From Nitrospirae bacterium RBG_13_39_12 (GTDB taxonomy: Bacteria > Nitrospirota > Thermodesulfovibrionia > Thermodesulfovibrionales > SM23-35), in NCBI GenBank assembly GCA_001805125.1, contig MHEF01000019.1:29969-35257 (forward strand): DNA of 5,289 nt, written 5' to 3'. Numbering within the stretch: the first letter of the stretch is position 1; each line of letters begins with the position of its first letter. The translations under genes and the position numbers were made by a program. The notes under the pieces are model-generated. The model did not search any database and was not told the origin of the DNA. It was given only the letters and a program-made list of their open reading frames with translations. This document shows positions 1-5,289 of this stretch, in pieces.

Positions 1-714
1 TCCCCGTTCTCCTCCTCCACCAAGAAGCGTAGCCGTTGGAATCTTTTGTTTTCTTGCAATTCTCACAATATCATCCAAACAGGTCATTGCTTTACAGCTT
101 GAGGTTATGAATATTGCATCTACGCCTTTAATCTTTGCTACATCTTCTTGTCCTCTGACATTAAATTTCACAGACTTAAATGAAAACTTTTCTCCAAGAC
201 GTTCCGCCTCGTTTGCCTCATTTAACGTTTCCTTCTGGGTACTGCTGTAAATTATACCCAGAGTTGAAAAATTGGATATCCCTTTAAGATTTTTCAGAAG
301 GCCTGCAATAGATACCTTCGAAGTTATACCTGTGACTTTCTTACCCCCGGTACTTAACCCTTCAACATCATAAACACCAGCAAATACCACCGGCGTTTTA
401 GATATCTCCGAAAGCACAGCCTTAACAACAGGAGTACCATAGGCGACTATAAAATCAACATCTATAGCAACAAATTTTCTTGCTGCGTTTATCCATGCCA
501 TCTCTTCCGGATAGGGGGTTTGCAGGACAACTTCTGCCTTTATACCTTCTGATTTAAGGCCCCTGACGAATGATTCGTGGATAGTCTTATAATAAGGGAT
601 ATCCCCTGTCATTATCACCCCTATGGTCTCTCCGGCAGCTTGCACTTCCAATACAATGATTGAAAACAATAAAAAAATTATTATTCTACAAATGGGAATA
701 ATCCGCCCTTTCAT
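1..714 (-). CDS. ABC-type substrate-binding protein, COG2984/PF04392 type, 5' part only (C-terminus beyond window)
   Basis: Read by hand, the frame is open for 238 codons from the ATG at 714 to the window edge, with no stop. The family is usually about 300-330 residues, so roughly three quarters is present. Residues 1-26 form a signal peptide (basic start, hydrophobic run, VQA then A), so the mature protein should be periplasmic. The rest follows the family pattern: first strand ETIGVIM (29-35), an IVAYGTP segment near residue 90, TPVVFAGVYD near 107-116, VTGI near 127-130, LGIIYSS before 160, and an IPTATLLGGGGERG hinge-like segment at the cut end. These proteins bind small ligands for an ABC importer or feed a membrane sensor; the ligand cannot be inferred here. 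A pair of cysteines lies at 207 and 212 (CX4C). The gene starts 46 bases after the porin stop on the same strand, so it is probably co-transcribed. An in-frame TAA just upstream excludes an earlier start. No permease or ATPase gene is visible. Confidence 0.9.
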   Translation of the reverse strand, partial: MKGRIIPICRIIIFLLFSIIVLEVQAAGETIGVIMTGDIPYYKTIHESFVRGLKSEGIKAEVVLQTPYPEEMAWINAARKFVAIDVDFIVAYGTPVVKAVLSEISKTPVVFAGVYDVEGLSTGGKKVTGITSKVSIAGLLKNLKGISNFSTLGIIYSSTQKETLNEANEAERLGEKFSFKSVKFNVRGQEDVAKIKGVDAIFITSSCKAMTCLDDIVRIARKQKIPTATLLGGGGERG

Positions 715-732
715 AATTCTTTAACTTTAATG

Positions 733-738
733 CCCTCC
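733..738 (-). promoter_or_regulatory. Distant GGAGGG, possible ribosome binding site for the substrate-binding protein
   Basis: The only strong Shine-Dalgarno-like string before the ATG at 714 is GGAGGG, but it ends 18 bases upstream, much further than the usual 5-9. Closer to the ATG there is only AAAG. Either initiation is weak, or it depends on coupling to translation arriving from upstream. The three cytochrome/porin genes in the same operon have well-spaced sites, so this gene may be made at a lower level. Confidence 0.35.
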
Positions 739-760
739 GCGCTCATTGCCACTGTTAATC

Positions 761-2695
761 TCACCATTTCTTCGAAATTGTAACCAGTAAAACATGTAAG
801 ATCCCGTCATTAGAGTCATCCAGCAAGTCATTATAATCTACATAGTTATATTTCACGCCCAATCCCCAACCTTTTTTAAACTCATAATCTCCGCTGATAA
901 CACAATTTGTTTCCCTGATCTTCACATTGGTCTCGGACTCAGAAAATGACGTTGTAGATAAAGGGCTGCCGGGATAAAAATTTCCCTTGCCTTCTGTATA
1001 GCTTACATCAGCATTCAGATTTATATCCTTCTTGGGCATATAGTTTACATTGGCTGCATAAGTGTGAGATCTATCCTTGTACAGGACACCTGAATCCGTG
1101 TTGTATTGGGGATCCCAACTGGTATTATCATACAAAAGGTCTTGCTCAGTTTTATTGCGGAGATAGTAATAACTTGTGGTGATTGTAAGATTATCAAGGA
1201 TAATAAAAGAAATGCTCCCTAACAGCCTGTCTAAACGCCTTTCTCTATTGTTAGCTGTAACCTGTACGCCTTCATCAACATAATAAATCGTGTCCCTGTT
1301 GCCTTTCATGATACTATAACTCAAAAGGGCAGAAGTCCATTTCAAAGGGCTCCATGATAATGAGATTTTGCCTTCATCAGAATTATCAGGCTGGGTATTG
1401 TATGCGGGTGCATCTGATTCCTGATGTGTATATTTTGCCCTCAGGTTCAGATCTTTTATTATCCTTGTATTTAGAGAAAAAGACAAGATATCCCGAGTAG
1501 TAACTCTGGATATCTTCCATTCATCAGAGTTCTCCCTTACTTTCCTCTCATATATATATTCAGCATTCAGGGTCAACCTGTTAATAGGCCTATATCTTAC
1601 TGTGGTTGAAAGCTTATCTACGTTTGACGATATTGAAGGCTTTACTGTTATTAATGAGGTATAGTCTGAGTATCCCAGATAGTTTACCGGTATCGTATCC
1701 GGATTATCCATGTCTGTTTTTTTGTGTCTGTATTTTACAAAGAATGCCAGCCTTTCATGAGGCATATAAGTTAGATCACCAGCTCCAATAAAATACCCGG
1801 CCTTTGCCTTGCTGTCCATGTTTTCTCTATCAACCCATGCCAGTGTAGCAGCGGCAACAAGCCTACCGGTATATGAGGTATGAAGTTTTAAGCTGGTAGT
1901 AGATCCCTTTATTTCAGGCATAAGATTATGGGGTAGCACCCTGCCGTCATAACTGTTTTCCATGACATTCTCTTTATTTATCTCGATTCTTTTCTCACTG
2001 TGAGAAATATCCACCTCAACAGGACCAAGGTGGCTGTTTGCCCCAATACCAATATCTCTTGAATTCCAGTCAATCTCCCTCTTCGTGGATTTCCTGTCGA
2101 TGGATCCATAGCTTGCAAGAAACCTCTGCTGCTGAGTCCCGTCCTTGGTAATGAAACTCCCGTTAAGATATATATGCAAGGGAAACTGAGGCATCTTGAA
2201 TCTCAAGAACAACTTGCTCATAGATTTCTCTATCCCATATTTTTCCCCAGCATCTTCCCGTTCAACAGTATATAAAGGCGAGGTGCCTGAATCTTTCAGG
2301 GTTATGTTATCAAGATTATGAAAAACATTTCTTGTCAAACCACGAAACAGTATAGTGTCTTTATATGCATACCGGATATCTCCAAAGAAATCATTTTTAT
2401 TCAGGACATCAACTTCAAGATGTATTCTGTGCGGGAAGGGAAATGCAATAAACAGTCCACCACCTGCAATGGAAGAATGCAGGTATTCAAACTCACCCGC
2501 CCTTTCTGAATCACTGAGGTCAATAAATCTGTATCCTACATAGCCATAGAATTTGGGTTTTATATCAGGAAACTGGTATATAGAAAGCTCTTCATGAATT
2601 ATATCTTCCGTTTCAGTCTTCTCTATCTCCTCTGCAGAAACTGCATTATTAAAAATGACCAGGACTGAAAATAATATAATCAAAACTCTTTTCAT
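761..2695 (-). CDS. MtrB/PioB-family outer-membrane beta-barrel protein (decaheme-associated porin)
   Basis: This is a 644-residue outer-membrane protein that should form the barrel sheathing the decaheme cytochrome encoded just upstream. Residues 1-21 are a signal peptide (KR, hydrophobic stretch, VSA before EE). The mature chain begins with an acidic segment, then FYGYVGYRFID, the first of many short amphipathic stretches with alternating hydrophobic and polar residues and aromatic girdles (for example LTLNAEYIYERK, LNLRAKYTHQES, LTITTSYYYLRN). The last strand ends in ISKKW; a terminal aromatic residue is the usual outer-membrane assembly signal. Length fits the MtrB/PioB family (about 640-750). 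There is one Cys (598) and no N-terminal CXXC pair, which some Shewanella MtrB proteins carry. The start is placed at ATG 2695, not the in-frame GTG at 2701, because the GTG lies directly against the Shine-Dalgarno run. It lies 34 bases after the decaheme gene. Family assignment rests on fold pattern, length and neighbour, not a search. Confidence 0.92.
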   Translation of the reverse strand: MKRVLIILFSVLVIFNNAVSAEEIEKTETEDIIHEELSIYQFPDIKPKFYGYVGYRFIDLSDSERAGEFEYLHSSIAGGGLFIAFPFPHRIHLEVDVLNKNDFFGDIRYAYKDTILFRGLTRNVFHNLDNITLKDSGTSPLYTVEREDAGEKYGIEKSMSKLFLRFKMPQFPLHIYLNGSFITKDGTQQQRFLASYGSIDRKSTKREIDWNSRDIGIGANSHLGPVEVDISHSEKRIEINKENVMENSYDGRVLPHNLMPEIKGSTTSLKLHTSYTGRLVAAATLAWVDRENMDSKAKAGYFIGAGDLTYMPHERLAFFVKYRHKKTDMDNPDTIPVNYLGYSDYTSLITVKPSISSNVDKLSTTVRYRPINRLTLNAEYIYERKVRENSDEWKISRVTTRDILSFSLNTRIIKDLNLRAKYTHQESDAPAYNTQPDNSDEGKISLSWSPLKWTSALLSYSIMKGNRDTIYYVDEGVQVTANNRERRLDRLLGSISFIILDNLTITTSYYYLRNKTEQDLLYDNTSWDPQYNTDSGVLYKDRSHTYAANVNYMPKKDINLNADVSYTEGKGNFYPGSPLSTTSFSESETNVKIRETNCVISGDYEFKKGWGLGVKYNYVDYNDLLDDSNDGILHVLLVTISKKW

Positions 2696-2700
2696 TCTCA

Positions 2701-2710
2701 CCCTCCTCCT
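2701..2710 (-). promoter_or_regulatory. Tandem ribosome binding site of the porin gene
   Basis: The run AGGAGGAGGG lies 5 bases (TGAGA) upstream of the ATG at 2695. Two overlapping Shine-Dalgarno registers are present. The last bases of the run overlap the alternative GTG codon at 2701-2699, which argues that ATG 2695 is the real start. Confidence 0.8.
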
Positions 2711-2729
2711 ACAGTTTTAAACAAAAGAA

Positions 2730-3728
2730 TCATTGGGTAAATATTCCTTTACCGCTTGCTGAAGGGATATCTGTACCATGAATCTGAGAATGGCAATCTG
2801 TACACCTCGTATAATATACTGCTTTCCTTTCCTCAGAAGAAATGCCTGATATCTTGTGACCTTCGTGACATTGTAAACACAAAAATGGCTCTCTCGCAAT
2901 GAGGAGATTATTATTGACAGAGCCGTGATGGGCGTGGCACGTGCTACAGTTTTCTGCAGATTCCGCATGCTCGAAAACAAATGGTCCTTCTTTCTCCACA
3001 TGGCATTGTGTGCACTGTTCCTTTACAGTACTCATCCTGAGTAGACTTTCCGTCAAAATGCCCCCGTGTGAATCATGGCAATCTGTACAGAAAACCTTAT
3101 GCTCAGCAACAGGATGGTGGCTGGGGAGATAGAACTCTGCCCTTACTTCCTGATGACACTTATAGCACATTTCCGCTGTATCCTTTGGGCTTACTATCAG
3201 GTCAGGGCCTTTATGAATCTCATGACAGTCAGAACATGAAACATCATTTATTGCATGTACATTTGCATTCCAGTTATGAAGATTAAATGTTGCATTAGCA
3301 GAATGACACTTGAGACACATAAGAGATAAAGCCGGAGCTGGAAGATTCTTGAGGTCAATAAGGGCTTTATAATTACATGCTGTCTCTTTACCGTTCTCTA
3401 AATCTTCTTTGACCTTTTCTTCTGTCAGGCCTTCTATGGCAAGGCTTCCAGGTCCGTGGCAGGACTCACAATCAACAAGAGGCATCCCTGATTTTTTTGA
3501 AAGCTGTGCACCCATCGTGCTTGCTGCCAGATCATCTCTTTTCTTGTCATGAGTGTGGCATGTCTTCAGGCAATTGTCTTCACCGACATAGTTAGCATCC
3601 AACCTGCCCACAAGCAGCTTTTCATATTCTTTTACAGGCATGATGGGCCTTGATGTCTTAAGTGTCTCACAGCCAATGAGTATCAACATGCCCAGAAAAA
3701 ATATTAATAAAGACTTTTTAGTTATCAT
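2730..3728 (-). CDS. Decaheme c-type cytochrome, MtrA/DmsE/PioA family, predicted lipoprotein
   Basis: This 332-residue protein should form the heme wire inside the outer-membrane barrel. Ten heme-attachment sites are visible: CLKTCH (53-58, CX3CH spacing), CESCH 87, CLKCH 138, CSDCH 165, CYKCH 188, CTDCH 214, CTQCH 239, CSTCH 261, CLQCH 284, CTDCH 309. Ten hemes in about 330 residues is the signature of MtrA/DmsE/PioA. At least 13 further His residues (60, 151, 158, 172, 204, 205, 210, 221, 254, 267, 268, 291, 317), several in CHxxH or CHxxHG contexts, allow bis-His ligation throughout. The N-terminus is a lipoprotein signal with lipobox LIGC (17-20), so Cys20 is likely lipidated; well-studied MtrA is a soluble periplasmic protein. 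Cys118 lies outside any heme motif. The ATG at 3728 has a strong ribosome binding site. It sits between the heptaheme gene (41-base gap) and the porin gene (34-base gap), which matches mtrC-mtrA-mtrB order. Confidence 0.95.
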   Translation of the reverse strand: MITKKSLLIFFLGMLILIGCETLKTSRPIMPVKEYEKLLVGRLDANYVGEDNCLKTCHTHDKKRDDLAASTMGAQLSKKSGMPLVDCESCHGPGSLAIEGLTEEKVKEDLENGKETACNYKALIDLKNLPAPALSLMCLKCHSANATFNLHNWNANVHAINDVSCSDCHEIHKGPDLIVSPKDTAEMCYKCHQEVRAEFYLPSHHPVAEHKVFCTDCHDSHGGILTESLLRMSTVKEQCTQCHVEKEGPFVFEHAESAENCSTCHAHHGSVNNNLLIAREPFLCLQCHEGHKISGISSEERKAVYYTRCTDCHSQIHGTDIPSASGKGIFTQ

Positions 3729-3733
3729 GTAAT

Positions 3734-3739
3734 CCTCCT
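3734..3739 (-). promoter_or_regulatory. Ribosome binding site of the decaheme cytochrome gene
   Basis: A perfect AGGAGG is separated by 5 bases (ATTAC) from the ATG at 3728, which fixes that start and supports efficient translation. Confidence 0.85.
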
Positions 3740-3769
3740 GCTTAACTTAAAAGTAAACCTTCAACTGCC

Positions 3770-5164
3770 TTATGGATAAATATAGGTCGTTGCCGCTCTG
3801 TCATCACTGCTCGAAGGCCTTACACCTGGTGGAGAAACACCTGACAAAGCCTGATATGAGTCCTGTAATAATTGGACGGCATATCTAAAATTATGTATAT
3901 AAGCACCGGGCTCTTTTTCGATATAATGTAAATTGAAAGCGGCTTCAAGCTGGCTCTCTTTCCATATAGTAACCCTGTTAGCAAATGTCTGGGAATCAGG
4001 CACAGTGAAGAAATATGGATATGTATCAGGGTTATAATATATCCCGGCTTTCTCAAACTCCGCAATTACCAATGCCTTAAGCCCATCAATTTCACTGCTT
4101 ATACTTTCAACAACACCGTCTCCGTCCATATCCCTGTCATAAAGTCTAAAGGTCTTAAAATCTGTTAAGCCGGGGTGACACCCCTGACAGACTGCTATGT
4201 TCAGCTTGTCTTCATAACTTACATTAAAGGTATGTCCACCAAGGTCCTCATCGCCGGAGTCTGCCATATGGCATCCTGTACAAAGAGGTGACTGATGGAA
4301 TATGGTCCCATTTGAATACATTTTTCCACTGAATTCAAAGCCTTTAAGGCTGAAAAGCATTGCACCGGCCGGCATATAATGGATATTAATAAATGAGAAG
4401 TTATTCATAGTCTCATCATTGCTGTCATACGGTTCTACCCCCTTAGACCTCATTTGTTTATAGAGGCTCCATCCGCTTTCCGTTCCCTGATGACAAACAA
4501 AACATGAAGCAGAACTGCCGACATTAAGGGTTGCATCCTGAACCGATGTCACGGAACTGCCGCTTGTCAATATCACACTGCCTGTCTTTCTCAGCCTTTT
4601 GTTTCCGGCAGTTGGATAGTCAATGGCATCATGGCATGCATTGCATGTGATGTGGTGAGCATAAATCTCCCCGGTAGGTGAAACCCAGCCTGGATAGTCA
4701 TTGTTGCTTGAATCCACATAGCTTGCATACCCTATGCCGGAGTGGCAGCGAAGACACGAACCCGACGTAAAAATATGTGTGAATGCCTCAGCATTTGTAT
4801 CGGCATGTCCTGATTTAAACCACTGCCTGTTAATCTTCATATCGGCAATATCAGTATAGTGGTAAGCATGACAGCTTGTGGCACAGGAATTTTCATTTGT
4901 CCTGAGTATATAGCCTATGCCCTCAGGCGCCCATGAGACAGCATTGCTAAGAATATAACCCTCAATCTGTGCTGTCCCAGCCAAGTCATAGTGGGTATCT
5001 TCAATGTTTGCGGCATGACATTCGAGACAGTCTTCAGCTACAGGGGAAGAGCTGTCTCCTGTCTCTTCATACTCTTCTCCGCCGCCGCTGCCACATCCTG
5101 TTAAAAATAAAATGGATAAAACCATAAAAGGAAGAATGAAGAGAAATCCTCTATATTTATACAT
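3770..5164 (-). CDS. Seven-heme c-type cytochrome lipoprotein, putative outer-surface component of the conduit
   Basis: The start is set at ATG 5164 (464 residues), because AAGGAG lies 6 bases upstream; an in-frame GTG at 5185 would place that site inside the gene. Residues 1-23 are a lipoprotein signal with lipobox LTGC (21-24), followed by a Gly/Glu/Ser-rich tether to about residue 42. Heme sites are CLECH 46, CATSCH 94 (CX3CH), CLRCH 137, CNACH 174, CFVCH 221, CTGCH 295 and CQGCH 326. Eleven other His (58, 102, 120, 130, 170, 171, 262, 290, 311, 413, 424) are candidate distal ligands. Residues 331-464 contain no heme motif but include DRDMDGDG (343-350), resembling a calcium-binding loop, and an IHNFRYAVQLLQDS segment (423-436), a type of C-terminal ending I recall from other multiheme cytochromes. 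It is the first gene of the apparent operon and occupies the mtrC position, so its likely role is electron exchange at the outer face. It is too short and has too few hemes for OmcA/MtrC. A reductase role of its own is not excluded. Confidence 0.9.
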   Translation of the reverse strand: MYKYRGFLFILPFMVLSILFLTGCGSGGGEEYEETGDSSSPVAEDCLECHAANIEDTHYDLAGTAQIEGYILSNAVSWAPEGIGYILRTNENSCATSCHAYHYTDIADMKINRQWFKSGHADTNAEAFTHIFTSGSCLRCHSGIGYASYVDSSNNDYPGWVSPTGEIYAHHITCNACHDAIDYPTAGNKRLRKTGSVILTSGSSVTSVQDATLNVGSSASCFVCHQGTESGWSLYKQMRSKGVEPYDSNDETMNNFSFINIHYMPAGAMLFSLKGFEFSGKMYSNGTIFHQSPLCTGCHMADSGDEDLGGHTFNVSYEDKLNIAVCQGCHPGLTDFKTFRLYDRDMDGDGVVESISSEIDGLKALVIAEFEKAGIYYNPDTYPYFFTVPDSQTFANRVTIWKESQLEAAFNLHYIEKEPGAYIHNFRYAVQLLQDSYQALSGVSPPGVRPSSSDDRAATTYIYP

Positions 5165-5170
5165 GGTGTT

Positions 5171-5176
5171 CTCCTT
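5171..5176 (-). promoter_or_regulatory. Ribosome binding site deciding the heptaheme start
   Basis: AAGGAG is followed by 6 bases (AACACC) and the ATG at 5164. This places the start at 5164, where the lipoprotein signal peptide begins cleanly with MYKYRG, and argues against the upstream GTG at 5185. Confidence 0.85.
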
Positions 5177-5209
5177 GATTGTCACTATTTTATAAATAAA
5201 TTACTAATA

Positions 5210-5237
5210 ATTCTATTGATTTTGGAAAAAATGTCAA
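5210..5237 (-). promoter_or_regulatory. Sigma70-like promoter of the operon
   Basis: On the minus strand, TTGACA (5237-5232, perfect -35) and TAGAAT (5215-5210, five of six matches to TATAAT) are 16 bp apart. The start of transcription would fall near 5203, leaving a leader of about 40 bases before the ATG at 5164. This is a pattern match by eye in an AT-rich stretch, where chance matches are more common, but the -35 is exact and the position is right for the first gene. Confidence 0.6.
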
Positions 5238-5247
5238 CTAAATAATG

Positions 5248-5263
5248 TAGGTAGAAGTACCTA
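5248..5263. promoter_or_regulatory. Inverted repeat upstream of the -35, possible operator
   Basis: TAGGTA-GAAG-TACCTA is a perfect 6-bp inverted repeat with a 4-base centre. It lies 10 bases upstream of the -35, centred about 52 bases before the inferred transcription start, a position used by transcription activators. I do not recognise it as the site of a known regulator. It has no T-run, so it is not a terminator. Confidence 0.4.
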
Positions 5264-5266
5264 TTT

Positions 5267-5278
5267 TATCAATTGATA
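5267..5278. repeat. 12-bp perfect palindrome next to a TA tract
   Basis: TATCAATTGATA is self-complementary over 12 bases and runs into (TA)5 at 5277-5286. It could be a second protein-binding site upstream of the operon promoter, or just low-complexity AT-rich DNA. The half-sites ATCAA and TTGAT occur in the opposite order to an FNR/CRP-family box. The window ends just beyond, so the upstream neighbour is unknown. Confidence 0.3.
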
Positions 5279-5289
5279 TATATATAAGA

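Noticed and set aside
2696..2701. GTG at 2701 as the start of the porin gene
   Set aside because: It is fused to the Shine-Dalgarno run with no spacer; the ATG at 2695 has normal spacing and a complete signal peptide.
2717..3001. Open frame of 94 codons on the minus strand
   Set aside because: It lies in another frame within the decaheme gene, which has ten heme motifs, a signal peptide and a ribosome binding site; this frame has no recognisable protein character.
1606..3286. Several plus-strand open frames of 61-72 codons
   Set aside because: All are antisense to the porin or decaheme genes, lack ribosome binding sites I can see, and have no family-like sequence.
3820..4065. Open frame of 81 codons on the minus strand
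   Set aside because: It is a shadow inside the 3' part of the heptaheme gene, in a different frame, with no start signal or motif.
5165..5185. GTG at 5185 as the start of the heptaheme gene, adding seven residues
   Set aside because: The added stretch contains the AAGGAG ribosome binding site that is ideally spaced for the ATG at 5164, and it spoils an otherwise clean lipoprotein signal peptide.
5248..5263. Rho-independent terminator of an upstream gene
   Set aside because: The stem is only 6 bp with little GC and there is no proper T-run directly after it on either strand.
5245..5272. Second promoter, minus strand TTGATA with TACATT 17 bp downstream
   Set aside because: The -10 matches only four of six positions, and the TTGACA/TAGAAT pair closer to the gene is clearly better; AT-rich DNA gives such weak matches easily.
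5267..5278. FNR-type box at TATCAATTGATA
   Set aside because: An FNR box is TTGAT-N4-ATCAA; here the half-sites are in the reverse order and directly abutting, so it does not fit.
1..5289. CRISPR arrays, tRNA or rRNA genes, insertion sequences
   Set aside because: No regularly spaced direct repeats, no RNA-gene-like segments and no transposase or terminal repeats were seen; nearly all the sequence is covered by four collinear genes.

Overview
This window is a single-strand block of four genes, all read on the minus strand (right to left). Three of them form a complete porin-cytochrome conduit of the MtrCAB/PioAB/DmsEF type, which carries electrons across the outer membrane of a Gram-negative cell. 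The window looks moderately AT-rich by eye (no exact count made). The genes encode two lipoprotein c-type cytochromes rich in CXXCH motifs and a large outer-membrane beta-barrel ending in Trp. This fits an anaerobic or metal- or mineral-respiring bacterium with a large cytochrome complement, for example Nitrospirota- or Desulfobacterota-like. That taxonomic guess is inference from gene content only.

Layout in transcription order. The right edge (5165-5289) holds the leader: an AT tract, a 12-bp palindrome, a 6-4-6 inverted repeat, and a good sigma70-like promoter (TTGACA, 16 bp, TAGAAT). Next is a seven-heme lipoprotein cytochrome (5164-3770), then a ten-heme MtrA/DmsE-family cytochrome with its own lipobox (3728-2730), then an MtrB/PioB-family outer-membrane barrel (2695-761). 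Last is the first 238 codons of a COG2984/PF04392-type periplasmic substrate-binding protein (714 to the left edge). Gaps between genes are 41, 34 and 46 bases, with no visible terminator, so one transcript is likely and probably continues past position 1.

In the working model, the barrel holds the decaheme protein as a wire through the outer membrane, and the heptaheme lipoprotein takes the MtrC/OmcA position as outer-face electron exchanger. The gene order (outer cytochrome, MtrA-like, MtrB-like) matches mtrC-mtrA-mtrB. The outer component, however, is not an OmcA/MtrC-type decaheme: it is shorter, has seven hemes, and ends in a heme-free C-terminal segment of about 134 residues with an Asp-rich calcium-type motif. 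Whether electrons flow outward (metal or mineral reduction) or inward (Fe or Mn oxidation) cannot be read from this sequence.

Points worth a second look are a CX3CH heme site in each cytochrome, the lipobox on the MtrA-like protein, the unusual outer cytochrome, and an ABC-type binding protein as the next gene in the apparent operon.
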